From positions 248,001 through 312,000 of the forward strand of contig NZ_FORS01000003.1 of the NCBI RefSeq assembly GCF_900114065.1: a stretch of DNA of 64,000 nt. Direction: 5' to 3'. Below are positions 29,586 through 38,837 of this stretch, piece after piece. This stretch comes from Stutzerimonas kunmingensis. Its GTDB lineage: Bacteria; Pseudomonadota; Gammaproteobacteria; Pseudomonadales; Pseudomonadaceae. The position numbers and the translations under genes are program-made. The notes under the pieces were generated by a model, which saw only the letters and a program-made list of their open reading frames with translations, ran no database searches and was not told where the DNA came from. Positions within the stretch are counted from its first letter, which is position 1; every line of letters begins with the position of its first letter.

Positions 29586-30998
29586 TCAGCGGATGAACAG
29601 CGCATAGATCAGCTTCTGCCACCACCTGCCATAGGGCGGATAGATCAGTCGGGCGGCGTTGAAGCGCTGTTTGATGAACACACCCTTGGCCTTGCTGAAG
29701 GTGAGAAATCCCTCATGGCCGTGGTAGTGCCCCATGCCGGACGGGCCGACGCCACCAAACGGCAGATCGTCCTGGGCGACGTGCAGCAGGGTGTCATTCA
29801 GGCACACGCCGCCGGAGTGGGTGGTTTGCAGCATGCGCTGCTGCTCGCTGCGGTCGTAGCCGAAGTAGTACAGCGCCAGCGGTCGTGGGCGCGTGTTGAC
29901 GTAGGCCAGCGCCTGTTCGAGATCGTCGTAGGGCACGATCGGCAACAGCGGGCCGAAGATTTCCTCCTGCATCACGCGCATGTCGTCGGTGGTGTTCAGC
30001 AGCAGGCAGTGCGGCATGCGCCGTTGCTGCGCCTCGGCAAACAGCGGCACGACATGCGCGCCCTTGGCCTGCGCATCGTCGAGGTAGTCCTGCAGTCGCG
30101 TCAGCTGACGCGCATTGATGATCGCGGTGTAGTCGGGATTGTCCGCAAGGCTCGGATACAGACGCTGTACCGCCTCACGGTAGGCACCGACGAAGCCCTC
30201 GACACGCTCGCGCGGCACCAGCACATAGTCCGGCGCGACGCAGGTCTGCCCGGCGTTCATGCACTTGCCGAAGGCGATGCGCTCGGCGGCATCGGCCAAC
30301 GGGACGCTGGCCGAGACGATCGCTGGCGACTTGCCACCGAGCTCCAGCGTCACCGGTGTCAGGTTCTCCGCTGCCGCGCGCATCACCTCGCGGCCGATGT
30401 GCGTCGAACCGGTGAACAGCAGGTGATCGAACGGCAGCCGGGCGAAGGCCTGCCCGACCTCTACGTCGCCGAGCACCACCGCTACCTGATCTTCAGGGAA
30501 GATCTGCGCCAGCAGCTCCTTGAGCAGCTGCCCGGTGGCAGGCGTCGACTCGCTCATTTTCAGCATCACGCGATTGCCGGCGGCGAGCGCGCCGATCAGC
30601 GGCCCGATGGCCAGATAGAGCGGGTAGTTCCACGGCACGATGATGCCGACCACGCCCAGCGGCTGGTAGACCACCCGTGCGCTGGCTGGCTGGAAGGCGA
30701 GGCCGACATGCCGGCGTGAGGGTTTCATCCAGCGCCGCAGGTGACGGCTGGCGTAACGGATGCCGTGCAGGCTGGGCATGATTTCCGCCAGCAGGGTTTC
30801 GTCGGCCGAACGATGACCGAAATCCGCAGCGATTGCCTCGATCAGCGCCGGTTGATGGCCGGCCAGCACATCGCGCAGGGCGTCCAGCCAACGCAGGCGA
30901 TCCTCTTCCGAGGGCATCGGTGCGGCGGTGAAGGCCGAACGCTGGCGGGCGAACAGGGCCTCCATGGCGACCAGCGCTTGCGGGATTTCGGCTGACAT
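29586..30998 (-). CDS. coniferyl-aldehyde-dehydrogenase-like ALDH
   Basis: NAD(P)-dependent aldehyde dehydrogenase of 470 residues, class-3-like, similar to CalB-type enzymes. Motifs: VVGIIVPWNYPLYL (cofactor), FTGSTHIGREVM, ELGGKSPAIV with the general-base Glu, and NAGQTCVAPDYVL with the catalytic Cys. ATG at 30998 has a CAGGAG site. It is the first gene of a three-gene unit (ALDH, Tat subunit, GMC dehydrogenase) and faces a TetR gene. The promoter is visible at 31028-31056 with a palindromic operator within it. Natural aldehyde unknown. Confidence 0.92.
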   Translation of the reverse strand: MSAEIPQALVAMEALFARQRSAFTAAPMPSEEDRLRWLDALRDVLAGHQPALIEAIAADFGHRSADETLLAEIMPSLHGIRYASRHLRRWMKPSRRHVGLAFQPASARVVYQPLGVVGIIVPWNYPLYLAIGPLIGALAAGNRVMLKMSESTPATGQLLKELLAQIFPEDQVAVVLGDVEVGQAFARLPFDHLLFTGSTHIGREVMRAAAENLTPVTLELGGKSPAIVSASVPLADAAERIAFGKCMNAGQTCVAPDYVLVPRERVEGFVGAYREAVQRLYPSLADNPDYTAIINARQLTRLQDYLDDAQAKGAHVVPLFAEAQQRRMPHCLLLNTTDDMRVMQEEIFGPLLPIVPYDDLEQALAYVNTRPRPLALYYFGYDRSEQQRMLQTTHSGGVCLNDTLLHVAQDDLPFGGVGPSGMGHYHGHEGFLTFSKAKGVFIKQRFNAARLIYPPYGRWWQKLIYALFIR

Positions 30999-31027
30999 GC
31001 GGGCTCCTGATGCGATGTGCTGGAGGA

Positions 31028-31056
31028 TTTCTAGAGTAATTACTCTAAACTGTCAA
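31028..31056 (-). promoter_or_regulatory. sigma70-type promoter of the aldehyde dehydrogenase operon
   Basis: On the minus strand TTGACA (31056-31051) is followed by a 17-bp spacer and TAGAAA (31033-31028). The -35 is a perfect consensus match. Transcription would start about 25 bp before the ALDH ATG and its GGAG site. The spacer is almost entirely occupied by the palindrome at 31032-31047. Confidence 0.75.
31032..31047. promoter_or_regulatory. 16-bp perfect palindrome, likely TetR operator
   Basis: TAGAGTAATTACTCTA is its own reverse complement. It lies in the ALDH-tetR divergent gap, in the spacer between the -35 and -10 hexamers of the ALDH promoter. Perfect palindromes of this size are typical TetR-family operators, and binding here would block RNA polymerase. 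The adjacent tetR gene is the obvious source of the repressor. Confidence 0.8.
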
Positions 31057-31128
31057 CGAGACGTGCTTACCCGCCTGCTGGCGTGTACCGTTGCTTCCTT
31101 CGCTTCGCCGCCGAGAACTCGCCGCCTC

Positions 31129-31821
31129 ATGGCATCCCGCACCAAGACCCGTGACCGCATCATCGAAGCCAGCCTGGGGCTGTTCAACGCCCAGGGCGAG
31201 CGGAACGTTACGACCAACCACATCGCCGCCCATCTCGGCATCTCGCCGGGCAATCTGTACTACCACTTCCCCAACAAGCAGGCGATCGTCGCAGAGCTGT
31301 TCGGGCAGTACGAATCGCGTGTCGACCAGTTCCTGCGCCTGCCGCCGGAGCGGGAAATGCAAGTCCAGGACAAGGCGCTTTACCTCGAAGCGCTGCTGGG
31401 CGCGATGTGGGATTACCGATTTCTCCATCGTGATCTGGAAGGCCTGCTGGATGCCAATCCGCAGCTCGCCCAGCGCTACCAGGCGTTCGCCGGCCGTTGC
31501 CTGCGGCATGCCCGGGCGATCTATCAGGGGTTCGTCGATGCCGGCATTCTGCTGATGGATCCCGCCCAGGTTGAGGACATCGCGCTTAACGCCTGGATCA
31601 TAATCACGTCTTGGGTGCGCTTCCTTTCCACTAGTGGCATTCGTTCGGACCGGTTGAGCGAGGCCTTGCTGTGTCGGGGTGTTTATCAGGTGCTGGTATT
31701 GGAGGAGGGCGTTGTCGCCGACGCTGCGCGGGTGAATTATGGCGAGCTGTGTCGGCGGTTTCGGGTGCCGTTAGACGTAACTGTAAGGGAAGTATGGCAC
31801 CTGGATTTCGAGCTGGATTGA
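31129..31821 (+). CDS. TetR-family transcriptional repressor
   Basis: Regulator of 230 residues. ATG at 31129 starts MASRTKTRDRIIEASLGLF; the frame is open back to 30928 but overlaps the ALDH gene and the promoter. The DNA-binding helix-turn-helix is ERNVTTNHIAAHLGISPGNLYYHFPNKQAIV (about residues 23-53). The C-terminal ligand domain is of the type found near fatty-acid or aldehyde genes. It is divergent from the ALDH-GMC unit and probably represses it through the palindrome at 31032. The last about 25 codons use TTA, GTA and other codons rare elsewhere in this window, next to an AT-richer gap before pelA. Confidence 0.88.
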   Translation: MASRTKTRDRIIEASLGLFNAQGERNVTTNHIAAHLGISPGNLYYHFPNKQAIVAELFGQYESRVDQFLRLPPEREMQVQDKALYLEALLGAMWDYRFLHRDLEGLLDANPQLAQRYQAFAGRCLRHARAIYQGFVDAGILLMDPAQVEDIALNAWIIITSWVRFLSTSGIRSDRLSEALLCRGVYQVLVLEEGVVADAARVNYGELCRRFRVPLDVTVREVWHLDFELD

Positions 31822-31947
31822 CATTTAATTGGCGCCATCTGCCGACAGGGTCAACCTTTCATCGGTGATGATGGCATTATGCTTGTATAGAGCCAGACGC
31901 TATGGATTAATACCGGTGGGCGGTAGGTCGTTTATTACGGTGAATCC
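31822..31947 (+). promoter_or_regulatory. presumed pel operon promoter region (AT-richer gap)
   Basis: These 126 bp separate tetR from pelA and must contain the pel promoter if the operon is independent. Base composition is clearly lower in GC than the flanks. A TATAGA hexamer at 31886-31891 and TATGCT at 31878-31883 are possible -10 boxes, but no -35 at proper spacing was found. No clear FleQ-type palindrome is visible. The pelA ATG has only a weak ribosome site (CGGTGA). Confidence 0.35.
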
Positions 31948-34797
31948 ATGTGGATCGTTCAAGTATTTGCCCGTAGGTTGACGGCAACGGCAATCCGATT
32001 TTTTGCATTATTAGGGCCGCACCGTTCGGCGTACGCCATTTTGCTCCATGGTCTGCTGTTAGCCCTGCCTGTTCACGCTGATGCTAGCTCGACGGCCCGT
32101 CCGGGCAGTGTCGCTTTCTGGTACGCCTCCTCTCCGCCGCTGGAAGAACTGGCACAGTTCGAGTGGGCGGTTCTTGAATCTGGCCATCTCTCACGACGAG
32201 ACGTGGCGTTTCTTCGCGCTCAGGGCAGTTCGCCCTTTGCCTATCTTTCCGTTGGCGAGTACGACGGCGACCTCTCCGAGGGTGGCGACGAGATCGCCCG
32301 GAGCGCAAGCGAGGTCCGTAACCAGGCCTGGAACAGTCAGGTCATGCAGTTGAGTGCCCCGGCGTGGCGCGAACATCTGCTGGCTCAAGCCCGAGCCCTC
32401 GAGCAGCAGGGCTACGTCGGTCTTTTCCTGGATACGCTGGACAGCTTCCTGCTTTTGCCCGAGGACAGGCGCGAAGCCGAGCGCGTCGCGCTGCGCGATT
32501 TTCTTCGGCAACTGCACCGGGAGCTGCCGGAGCTCAAGCTGATCTTCAATCGCGGGTTCGAAGTACTTCCCGAATTGCCGGGCGTGGCGAGCGCGGTGGC
32601 GGTCGAATCGATTCACGCCGGCTGGGATGCCGGTCGCGGACGTTACCGTGCAGTGCCGCAAGCTGACCGGGACTGGCTCGACATCCACCTCGATCCATTG
32701 CGTGCCCAAGGCGTGCCGTTGATCGCGATCGATTACCTGCCATCCACACAGCGCGAGGAGGCGCGCGCGCTAGCCGAGCGTCTACGTGGCGAGCGTTTCA
32801 TACCCTTCGTCACCATGCCTGAGCTGGATTATCTCGGGATCAGCACGCTGGAGGTCCAGCCTCGACGCGTTGCGGTGATCTACGACCCACGGGAAGGTCC
32901 GCTTTCGAGCAACCGCGGTCATATGTTTCTGGGCGGGCTGATCGAATACCTTGGCTATCGGGTCGACTACCTACCAGCTGACCAGCTGCCGACAAACCCG
33001 ATGGGCGGGCTCTATGCCGGTATCGTGACCTGGATGACCAATGGCCCGCCGGACGATTCTGCCGCTTTCGACGACTGGCTCGTGGCCCGGCTCGACGAAG
33101 GCGTTCCGCTGGCCATCATGGGAGGGGTTCCCGTGGTCGGCCGGGCAGTACTCAGGCGGTTGGGGATGCGCCACGTTGGCAAGCCGGCGAAGCCCGGTGT
33201 CACTATCCTCGCGCAGGACAAAACCCTGGTGGGCGGTTTCGAAGCGCCGGTTACGGTGCGAGTTCGCGAGCTGGTAGCGCTCGACACGATCGATGGCGAG
33301 GCACAGGCAGGCCTGAGCCTGGTCGATAGCGAGCAACGCCGTTACACGCCGGTGGCGACCGGGCCTGCCGGCGGTGTTGCGCTGACGCCCTACATCATTG
33401 AAGAGGGGCCTGACTACCAGCGCTGGATTCTCGACCCGTTCGTCTTCTTGCAGCGTGCCCTTCGGTTGCCGCCGTTGCCCCGCCCGGATGCGACCACCGA
33501 AAACGGGCGGCGTATCGCGACGGTGCATATCGATGGCGATGGTTTTCTGTCTCGTGCCGAGGTGGCCGGCTCCCCATATGCCGGTCGCGAGGTGCTCGAG
33601 GCGTTCATCGAACCGCATGGGTTGCTGACGTCGGTATCGGTGATCGAAGGGGAAATCGGGCCCAAAGGCCGCTATCCCCATCTCGCCCGCGAGCTGGAGC
33701 CGATCGCGCGTGAAATATTCGCCAATCGTAAGGTCGAGGTGGCCAGTCACAGTTTCAGCCATCCGTTTTACTGGCAGCCGGAGCGCGCCCAGCTCCGGGA
33801 AGGCTTTACCGCCGAGTACGGCATGACGATGGCCATTCCCGGCTATGACAAGCTGGATTTCACACGGGAGGTGGTGGGTTCGACGGCCTACATAAACGAG
33901 CGGCTGACCACCGCCGACAAGCCCGTGAAGATGATCTTCTGGACCGGCGACGCACTGCCGGATGCGGCTACGATCAAGCTCGCTTATGACGCCGGCCTGG
34001 AGAACGTCAACGGCGGAACGACCATCCTGACCCGCGCGCATCCTTCATTGACCGGGCTATCGCCGCTAATCCGGCCGACGGCCGGCGGCATCCAGTACTA
34101 CGCGCCGATCATCAACGAGAACCTCTATACCAATCTCTGGCAGGGGCCCTATTACGGTTTCCGGGGTGTACTCGAGACCTTCGCGCTGACCGATGCCCCC
34201 CGCCGTCTGCGCGGCCTGCATCTGTATTACCACTTTTACTCTGCGACCAAGCAGGCATCGATACGGGTCATGCAGGACATCTACCGATCGATGCAGGCCG
34301 AACAGCCGATATCGCTCTGGATGAGCCAGTACATCCGACGGATGAATGGTTTGCACCAGTCGAGCCTGGCCCGGCTCGGCGATGGCCGCTGGCAGATTCG
34401 TGGCCTGGATGGGCTCCGCACCTTGCGACTGGATCCAGCGCTCGGTTGGCCGGACCTGCGCCGCTCGCAGGGCGTCGCCGGGGTTCGCGAACTGCCGCAG
34501 GGTCGCTACGTGCACCTGAGCGATGCGCACGCCGTGCTCGCGCTGCGTCCCGAGCGTGACCCCAGGCCCGCCCTGGAGCAGGCGAACCTGCCGCTGCTGG
34601 CCTGGGACTATCTGGATGACGACCGAGTGAAACTTTCCTTCGCGGGAGAAATGCCGCTGCGGTTTTCCGTTCGCGCCAGCGGCCGCTGCTCGCTGGAAGT
34701 TGCGGGCAAGCGTCATGCGGGCGCGAAGGTTCAGGGCTTGTGGCAGTTCGAGCTGGCAGAGACGCGGGTGAGCGATGCGCAACTCCTCTGCCACTGA
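31948..34797 (+). CDS. pelA: Pel polysaccharide deacetylase/hydrolase PelA
   Basis: Periplasmic enzyme of Pel synthesis with hydrolase and deacetylase activities. 949 residues, close to PAO1 PelA (948). A signal peptide ends near residue 45 (LLALPVHADA). The N-terminal GH114-like hydrolase domain (about 50-300) has Asp162 (FLDTLD) and Glu220 (VAVESI), which by position match the PAO1 catalytic residues D160 and E218 as I recall them. A reductase-like middle part follows (about 305-510). The CE4-like deacetylase has HIDGDGF with Asp529/Asp531 and SHSFSHP with His601/His605, the expected metal ligands. The 3' end overlaps pelB by 23 bp. Confidence 0.96.
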   Translation: MWIVQVFARRLTATAIRFFALLGPHRSAYAILLHGLLLALPVHADASSTARPGSVAFWYASSPPLEELAQFEWAVLESGHLSRRDVAFLRAQGSSPFAYLSVGEYDGDLSEGGDEIARSASEVRNQAWNSQVMQLSAPAWREHLLAQARALEQQGYVGLFLDTLDSFLLLPEDRREAERVALRDFLRQLHRELPELKLIFNRGFEVLPELPGVASAVAVESIHAGWDAGRGRYRAVPQADRDWLDIHLDPLRAQGVPLIAIDYLPSTQREEARALAERLRGERFIPFVTMPELDYLGISTLEVQPRRVAVIYDPREGPLSSNRGHMFLGGLIEYLGYRVDYLPADQLPTNPMGGLYAGIVTWMTNGPPDDSAAFDDWLVARLDEGVPLAIMGGVPVVGRAVLRRLGMRHVGKPAKPGVTILAQDKTLVGGFEAPVTVRVRELVALDTIDGEAQAGLSLVDSEQRRYTPVATGPAGGVALTPYIIEEGPDYQRWILDPFVFLQRALRLPPLPRPDATTENGRRIATVHIDGDGFLSRAEVAGSPYAGREVLEAFIEPHGLLTSVSVIEGEIGPKGRYPHLARELEPIAREIFANRKVEVASHSFSHPFYWQPERAQLREGFTAEYGMTMAIPGYDKLDFTREVVGSTAYINERLTTADKPVKMIFWTGDALPDAATIKLAYDAGLENVNGGTTILTRAHPSLTGLSPLIRPTAGGIQYYAPIINENLYTNLWQGPYYGFRGVLETFALTDAPRRLRGLHLYYHFYSATKQASIRVMQDIYRSMQAEQPISLWMSQYIRRMNGLHQSSLARLGDGRWQIRGLDGLRTLRLDPALGWPDLRRSQGVAGVRELPQGRYVHLSDAHAVLALRPERDPRPALEQANLPLLAWDYLDDDRVKLSFAGEMPLRFSVRASGRCSLEVAGKRHAGAKVQGLWQFELAETRVSDAQLLCH

Positions 34798-37700
34798 ACC
34801 CGTTCGGCTTCTCAGTCCCTGGGCCCTGCTGCTCGTCGGCGGGCTAGTCGTTACCCTGCTGGTCGTCACCTACCATGGCGACGAGGTCTTCATGCCGAGC
34901 GAGCGGCAACCTGATGCCGTCTCGATCAGCTACGCCGAACTGCTGCTGGAAGCCCATCCTGATGACACCAGCTTGCGGCTCAAACTCATCGAACAGCTCA
35001 TTGCCCTCGGCGACCATGTCCGCGCCCGCTCACACGTCTTCAGGCTGAATGAGGCGTCCGGCGATGTCCGCTTTTTCCTAACGGAGCTGGCCGTACTCGA
35101 GGCTCAGGCGACTGAAAAAGCGGTTTCCGCCCAGACCCTCGCGGCGCTGAGTGCCCAACTACGCGGCGTGGTGCGCGAAGGGCTTAGCCTCGAACAACTG
35201 GCCCGGCTTGCCCGCCATGCCTTGGCGGTGAACGACCCGAGCCTGGCCGCGCAGGTCTACCTGGACCTGGCTGAGCGAGACGAGGCCAGACGACAGCAGT
35301 GGTTTGGCGAAGCGGTAACGGCCCACCTCGCCGCTGGCGAAACCGGAACGGCCGCACGCTTGCTGAGCGGAATGATCGCCCGTGTTGACAGTGCCGATGA
35401 CCGGCAGCGCTATGTCAGCGAGGCGTTTTCGGCATACCTCGCCGCGGACCAGGGTGAACAGGCAGCGACCGTGGTGCATGCCAATCTGGACATCTTGGAC
35501 GCAGCCGATGGTGCGCTGCTTGAAGCGGCGGTAAAGGCGGGTATCGGCAGCCAGCGGTACGACCTGGCCGCTGAAATCCTGGCACGCTGGCGGCTGCTCG
35601 ATCCCGAAGGCGTGACCGCGCTGCGCAGCGAAATGCAGCTGCGCCTCGCGTCGGGTCAGCTCGAGCAGGCCTGGGAGGTCGGCCAGCAGCTGGCGAATGT
35701 CGCACCGCAGCCCGCCGAGACGCTCGAAACCATGGCCAAGCTCGGCGAATGGACAGGGCGGCCCAGCGAGGCCCTGGAGTACTGGCTGAAGTTGCTGCAG
35801 CAGCAGGATGGTCTGCAGGTGCGGGAGCACGCCTGGCGTCTGGCGGCCCAGCTGTTCGATTTCGATAACACCATCCGGTTGCTGGCCGGTGCGGGCGAAA
35901 GCCGGCAACTGTCCGATGCCGAGCTCGACGCCCTGGTCTACAGCCATGGCCAGCGCGGCACGCCAGAGCAGGCCGAGCGCTGGCTGCGTCAGTATCTCAG
36001 CGCCCATCCGGATCACAGCCTGGCCTGGGAGCGCCTCCAGCAGTTGCTGGAACAGACGCAGCAACTCGAGGCGCAGGTCGCGCTCTGGGCTGAGCGCGAC
36101 CGCAGGTTCGGCGTGAGCCTCGAGCAACGATTGGCCTGGGCGCACGTGCATTGGGAGCTGTTCGATTTCCAGGCCGCCTGGGCCGTGCTCGATGCAGCCG
36201 ACCGGCAGCAGGTCAGCGAACCCGCCTACTGGCTCTTGCGCGCCGAACTGGCGTGGGACTTGGAGCGTGATGAGGATGCAATGGAGGGCTATCAGCGGCT
36301 CCAGGAACTTGGGGTCGCCAACAGCGATACTGCCGACGAGCGGCTCATCACCCTTTACGAGCGTCACGCTCCGGCGCGGGCGCTGGACGTCATGATGGCC
36401 AGCTGGGAGCGCAAGCGGACCCCGGCGAATCTGACCCGCGCCTTGCAATGGGCGATGCAGCTGGATGACCTGCCACGGTTGCGCCTGCTGGTCGAGCAAG
36501 GCCTGCAGCTACCTGAAGGCGAACGAGTCGGCGCGCTATGGAGCGCCCGCGCCAGGCTCGCGGTGCAGGCGGGTGAACAGGCCGAGGCCGAGCGATTGCT
36601 GGTCGAGGCCGTTGCGCGCTTCCCGCACGCCGACGCGGTCAAGGAGCAGTTGCTCTGGCATTACATCGACACGGGCAACAAGGCGGCCCTGACCCCGCTG
36701 CTGCAGCGCTGGGAGCCGCTCGCGCACAAGCGCAGCAGCCTGTGGCTGCCCTATGCGAGTGGTTACCTGCTGCTCAATCGCAACGAACTTGCGCTGCAGT
36801 GGTTCGACCGCTTCCTGCGACGCAACCCCGAGGACCTGCTGGTGCAGGCCGCTTACGCCGATGCATTGGACAACGCCGGCTATTTCGACCGAGCGCTGCG
36901 GTTGCGACGCCATCTGGCTGGGCTCTTCGATGGCCGGCCTGCGACGGCGGAGCCGGACACCTATCGGACCTACCTGCGCCTGCTCAGTGCGGGTGGGGCC
37001 GGCATCGAGATGGTGTTGCGCCTGGAGCGGCCCGATGCCCGCCCCATGCTGCAGATCTGGTTCGACCAGTTCAGCGAGCAGCTCGAGCGGCTCAACCAGC
37101 CGGCATTGAAGGACGAATGGCTTGGCTGGGCGCGTCGCAATGGCCTGCGCATCGATCGGTATGCCGAGCTGCAACACGCATTGCGCGCCCACAATGCCAG
37201 CGCGTTGGAGCGCCTGCTCGCCGGCGGCGGGCTCGATCCGGCGCAACGAGTCGAAGCCTTGCAACAGCTCGGTGCGTCCCATCGGGCGCTGAGCGAAAGT
37301 CTGGCGGCGCTTTCGCCGGACCAACCGGACGCGTTGCAACACCAGTTGCGGGGCCAGGCGCTGGCCCTCCAGGCGCGCCACCCGCAAGGCCTGCAGATCG
37401 GCCTGCGCCGGCAGGATTTCGGCACCCTGGAGCTGCGTGGTCAGACGGCGGAGATCGCCCGCCAGTTCGGGCGCGACTGGCATGCCAGCGCCCTGTTCAG
37501 CAGACAGCGGTATTCGGGGCCGGGCCTTTCTGACGCCAGCCCCGGTGTCGAGCGGTCCGCTGAGCTCCAGCTGACCCGCGAGCTCGGGCCGGCCTGGCTC
37601 GGCGCGGCGCTCGAGATCAGCGACCATGACGAAGGCGATCGCCAGGGCGCTGGTGTTTTTGGCGGCCTTCAACTCACCGATACCGATTCGCTTGAATTTC

Positions 37701-38296
37701 ACGCCGACTGGCATCGCCAGGCTGAGGAGAGCGGCCTGGCTCGTGCACTCGCCCGTCGCGACTCGGTGGGCGTCAGTGCGACGCATGGCCTTACACCCCG
37801 TGACCAGTTCAGCTGGTCGCTCGCGCAGCAGCGGTTCAGCACATTGGACGGCGAAGCGCTTGGCCACGGGCGCCAGCTGAATCTGGAATTCAGTCATGCA
37901 CTGTTCTTCGAGGGGCCTAGCTGGACACTTCGCAGCGGCCTGAGCCATGCCGCCTATCGGCTGGCGGACGGGCCCTTGCATTCAGTCCCGCAAGAACCGG
38001 CCGATTACCTGCAGGAACGCTTCGGTCAGGTCTATGTCGCCAGCACCTGGCGCCGTGGCTTTCCCGGTGCGTTGAACCGCGAAACCGCCCAATACAGCTG
38101 GCTGGTCGATGTGTTGGCCGGCTGGCAGTGGACTGAGCAGCAGGTCGGCTACGCGATCAACGCGGGTGTCGGGACGCGGCTGCTCGGTGACGACGAACTG
38201 GCGTTCACCCTGGGGTATCAGTCGGCGCCGCGCAACGGCGACGGCGAGCCAGGAGGCACGCTGAGCCTGACCTACAGCACCCGGTTCGGGCGCTGA
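34775..38296 (+). CDS. pelB: Pel outer-membrane export protein PelB
   Basis: Export pore and TPR scaffold for Pel. 1173 residues (PAO1 about 1193). One N-terminal membrane helix (about residues 11-29, LLSPWALLLVGGLVVTLLVV) anchors the protein in the inner membrane; a long run of TPR-like helical repeats fills about 45-860, rich in Leu, Gln and Glu; the last about 300 residues alternate polar and hydrophobic residues and end in ...LSLTYSTRFGR, as expected of a beta-barrel. ATG at 34775 lies within the end of pelA, indicating coupled translation. PelB is known to bind PelA and PelC. Confidence 0.95.
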   Translation: MRNSSATEPVRLLSPWALLLVGGLVVTLLVVTYHGDEVFMPSERQPDAVSISYAELLLEAHPDDTSLRLKLIEQLIALGDHVRARSHVFRLNEASGDVRFFLTELAVLEAQATEKAVSAQTLAALSAQLRGVVREGLSLEQLARLARHALAVNDPSLAAQVYLDLAERDEARRQQWFGEAVTAHLAAGETGTAARLLSGMIARVDSADDRQRYVSEAFSAYLAADQGEQAATVVHANLDILDAADGALLEAAVKAGIGSQRYDLAAEILARWRLLDPEGVTALRSEMQLRLASGQLEQAWEVGQQLANVAPQPAETLETMAKLGEWTGRPSEALEYWLKLLQQQDGLQVREHAWRLAAQLFDFDNTIRLLAGAGESRQLSDAELDALVYSHGQRGTPEQAERWLRQYLSAHPDHSLAWERLQQLLEQTQQLEAQVALWAERDRRFGVSLEQRLAWAHVHWELFDFQAAWAVLDAADRQQVSEPAYWLLRAELAWDLERDEDAMEGYQRLQELGVANSDTADERLITLYERHAPARALDVMMASWERKRTPANLTRALQWAMQLDDLPRLRLLVEQGLQLPEGERVGALWSARARLAVQAGEQAEAERLLVEAVARFPHADAVKEQLLWHYIDTGNKAALTPLLQRWEPLAHKRSSLWLPYASGYLLLNRNELALQWFDRFLRRNPEDLLVQAAYADALDNAGYFDRALRLRRHLAGLFDGRPATAEPDTYRTYLRLLSAGGAGIEMVLRLERPDARPMLQIWFDQFSEQLERLNQPALKDEWLGWARRNGLRIDRYAELQHALRAHNASALERLLAGGGLDPAQRVEALQQLGASHRALSESLAALSPDQPDALQHQLRGQALALQARHPQGLQIGLRRQDFGTLELRGQTAEIARQFGRDWHASALFSRQRYSGPGLSDASPGVERSAELQLTRELGPAWLGAALEISDHDEGDRQGAGVFGGLQLTDTDSLEFHADWHRQAEESGLARALARRDSVGVSATHGLTPRDQFSWSLAQQRFSTLDGEALGHGRQLNLEFSHALFFEGPSWTLRSGLSHAAYRLADGPLHSVPQEPADYLQERFGQVYVASTWRRGFPGALNRETAQYSWLVDVLAGWQWTEQQVGYAINAGVGTRLLGDDELAFTLGYQSAPRNGDGEPGGTLSLTYSTRFGR

Positions 38297-38318
38297 TTTC
38301 TCACAGGGAGATCCATCC

Positions 38319-38837
38319 ATGTCATTCATCCGTTATCTGGCCGTGCTCGCCGTGGCCATGTTGGCGACCGGCTGCAGCACCTTCACCGATCACGATACGG
38401 CGACCCTGCCGCGTGAGGCCGCGTGGGGGCTGGTTCCGGTCGTCAATTTTTCGCAAGCCCCGCAGGCGGGCGAGCGGGTCGAGCAGATCCTGCTTAGCGT
38501 GCTGGCCGAGCAGGGCCTGCAGCCGCGGCATTACCCGGTCGCACCTCGGTCGGACCTGCCCATGCTCGACGACCGCAGTCGACTGGCCGATGCGCTGGCC
38601 TGGGCAGCATCGGAGCGGCTCGACTATGTCATCAGCGGCAGCGTCGAGGAGTGGCAGTACAAAAGCGGTCTGGACGGCGAGCCTGCGGTCGGTATCAGCC
38701 TGCAGGTGATCGAGTCGGCGACGGGGCGGGTCGTCTGGAGCAAGAGCGGTGCACGTGCCGGCTGGTCACGCGAGAGCCTCGCCGGTACTGGGCAGAAGGT
38801 GTTGCGCGAGCTGGCCGGCGCGTTGCGGCTCGAATGA
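38319..38837 (+). CDS. pelC: Pel outer-membrane lipoprotein PelC
   Basis: Lipoprotein that forms a ring at the periplasmic face of the outer membrane and guides Pel to the PelB barrel. 172 residues, the same as PAO1. The lipobox LATGC (Cys19) ends the signal peptide MSFIRYLAVLAVAMLATGC. The mature domain has a conserved Asp/Arg-rich surface and VISGSVEEWQYKSGLDGEPAVGISLQV, typical of the family. The gene has an AGGGAG site before ATG 38319, and its TGA overlaps the pelD ATG (ATGA). Confidence 0.95.
   Translation: MSFIRYLAVLAVAMLATGCSTFTDHDTATLPREAAWGLVPVVNFSQAPQAGERVEQILLSVLAEQGLQPRHYPVAPRSDLPMLDDRSRLADALAWAASERLDYVISGSVEEWQYKSGLDGEPAVGISLQVIESATGRVVWSKSGARAGWSRESLAGTGQKVLRELAGALRLE

Noticed and set aside
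31817..31860. FleQ-type site in the pel upstream gap
   Set aside because: ATTGAC and GTCAAC are present but about 28 bp apart and not in the consensus GTCAAT-N2-ATTGAC arrangement; one overlaps the tetR stop codon.
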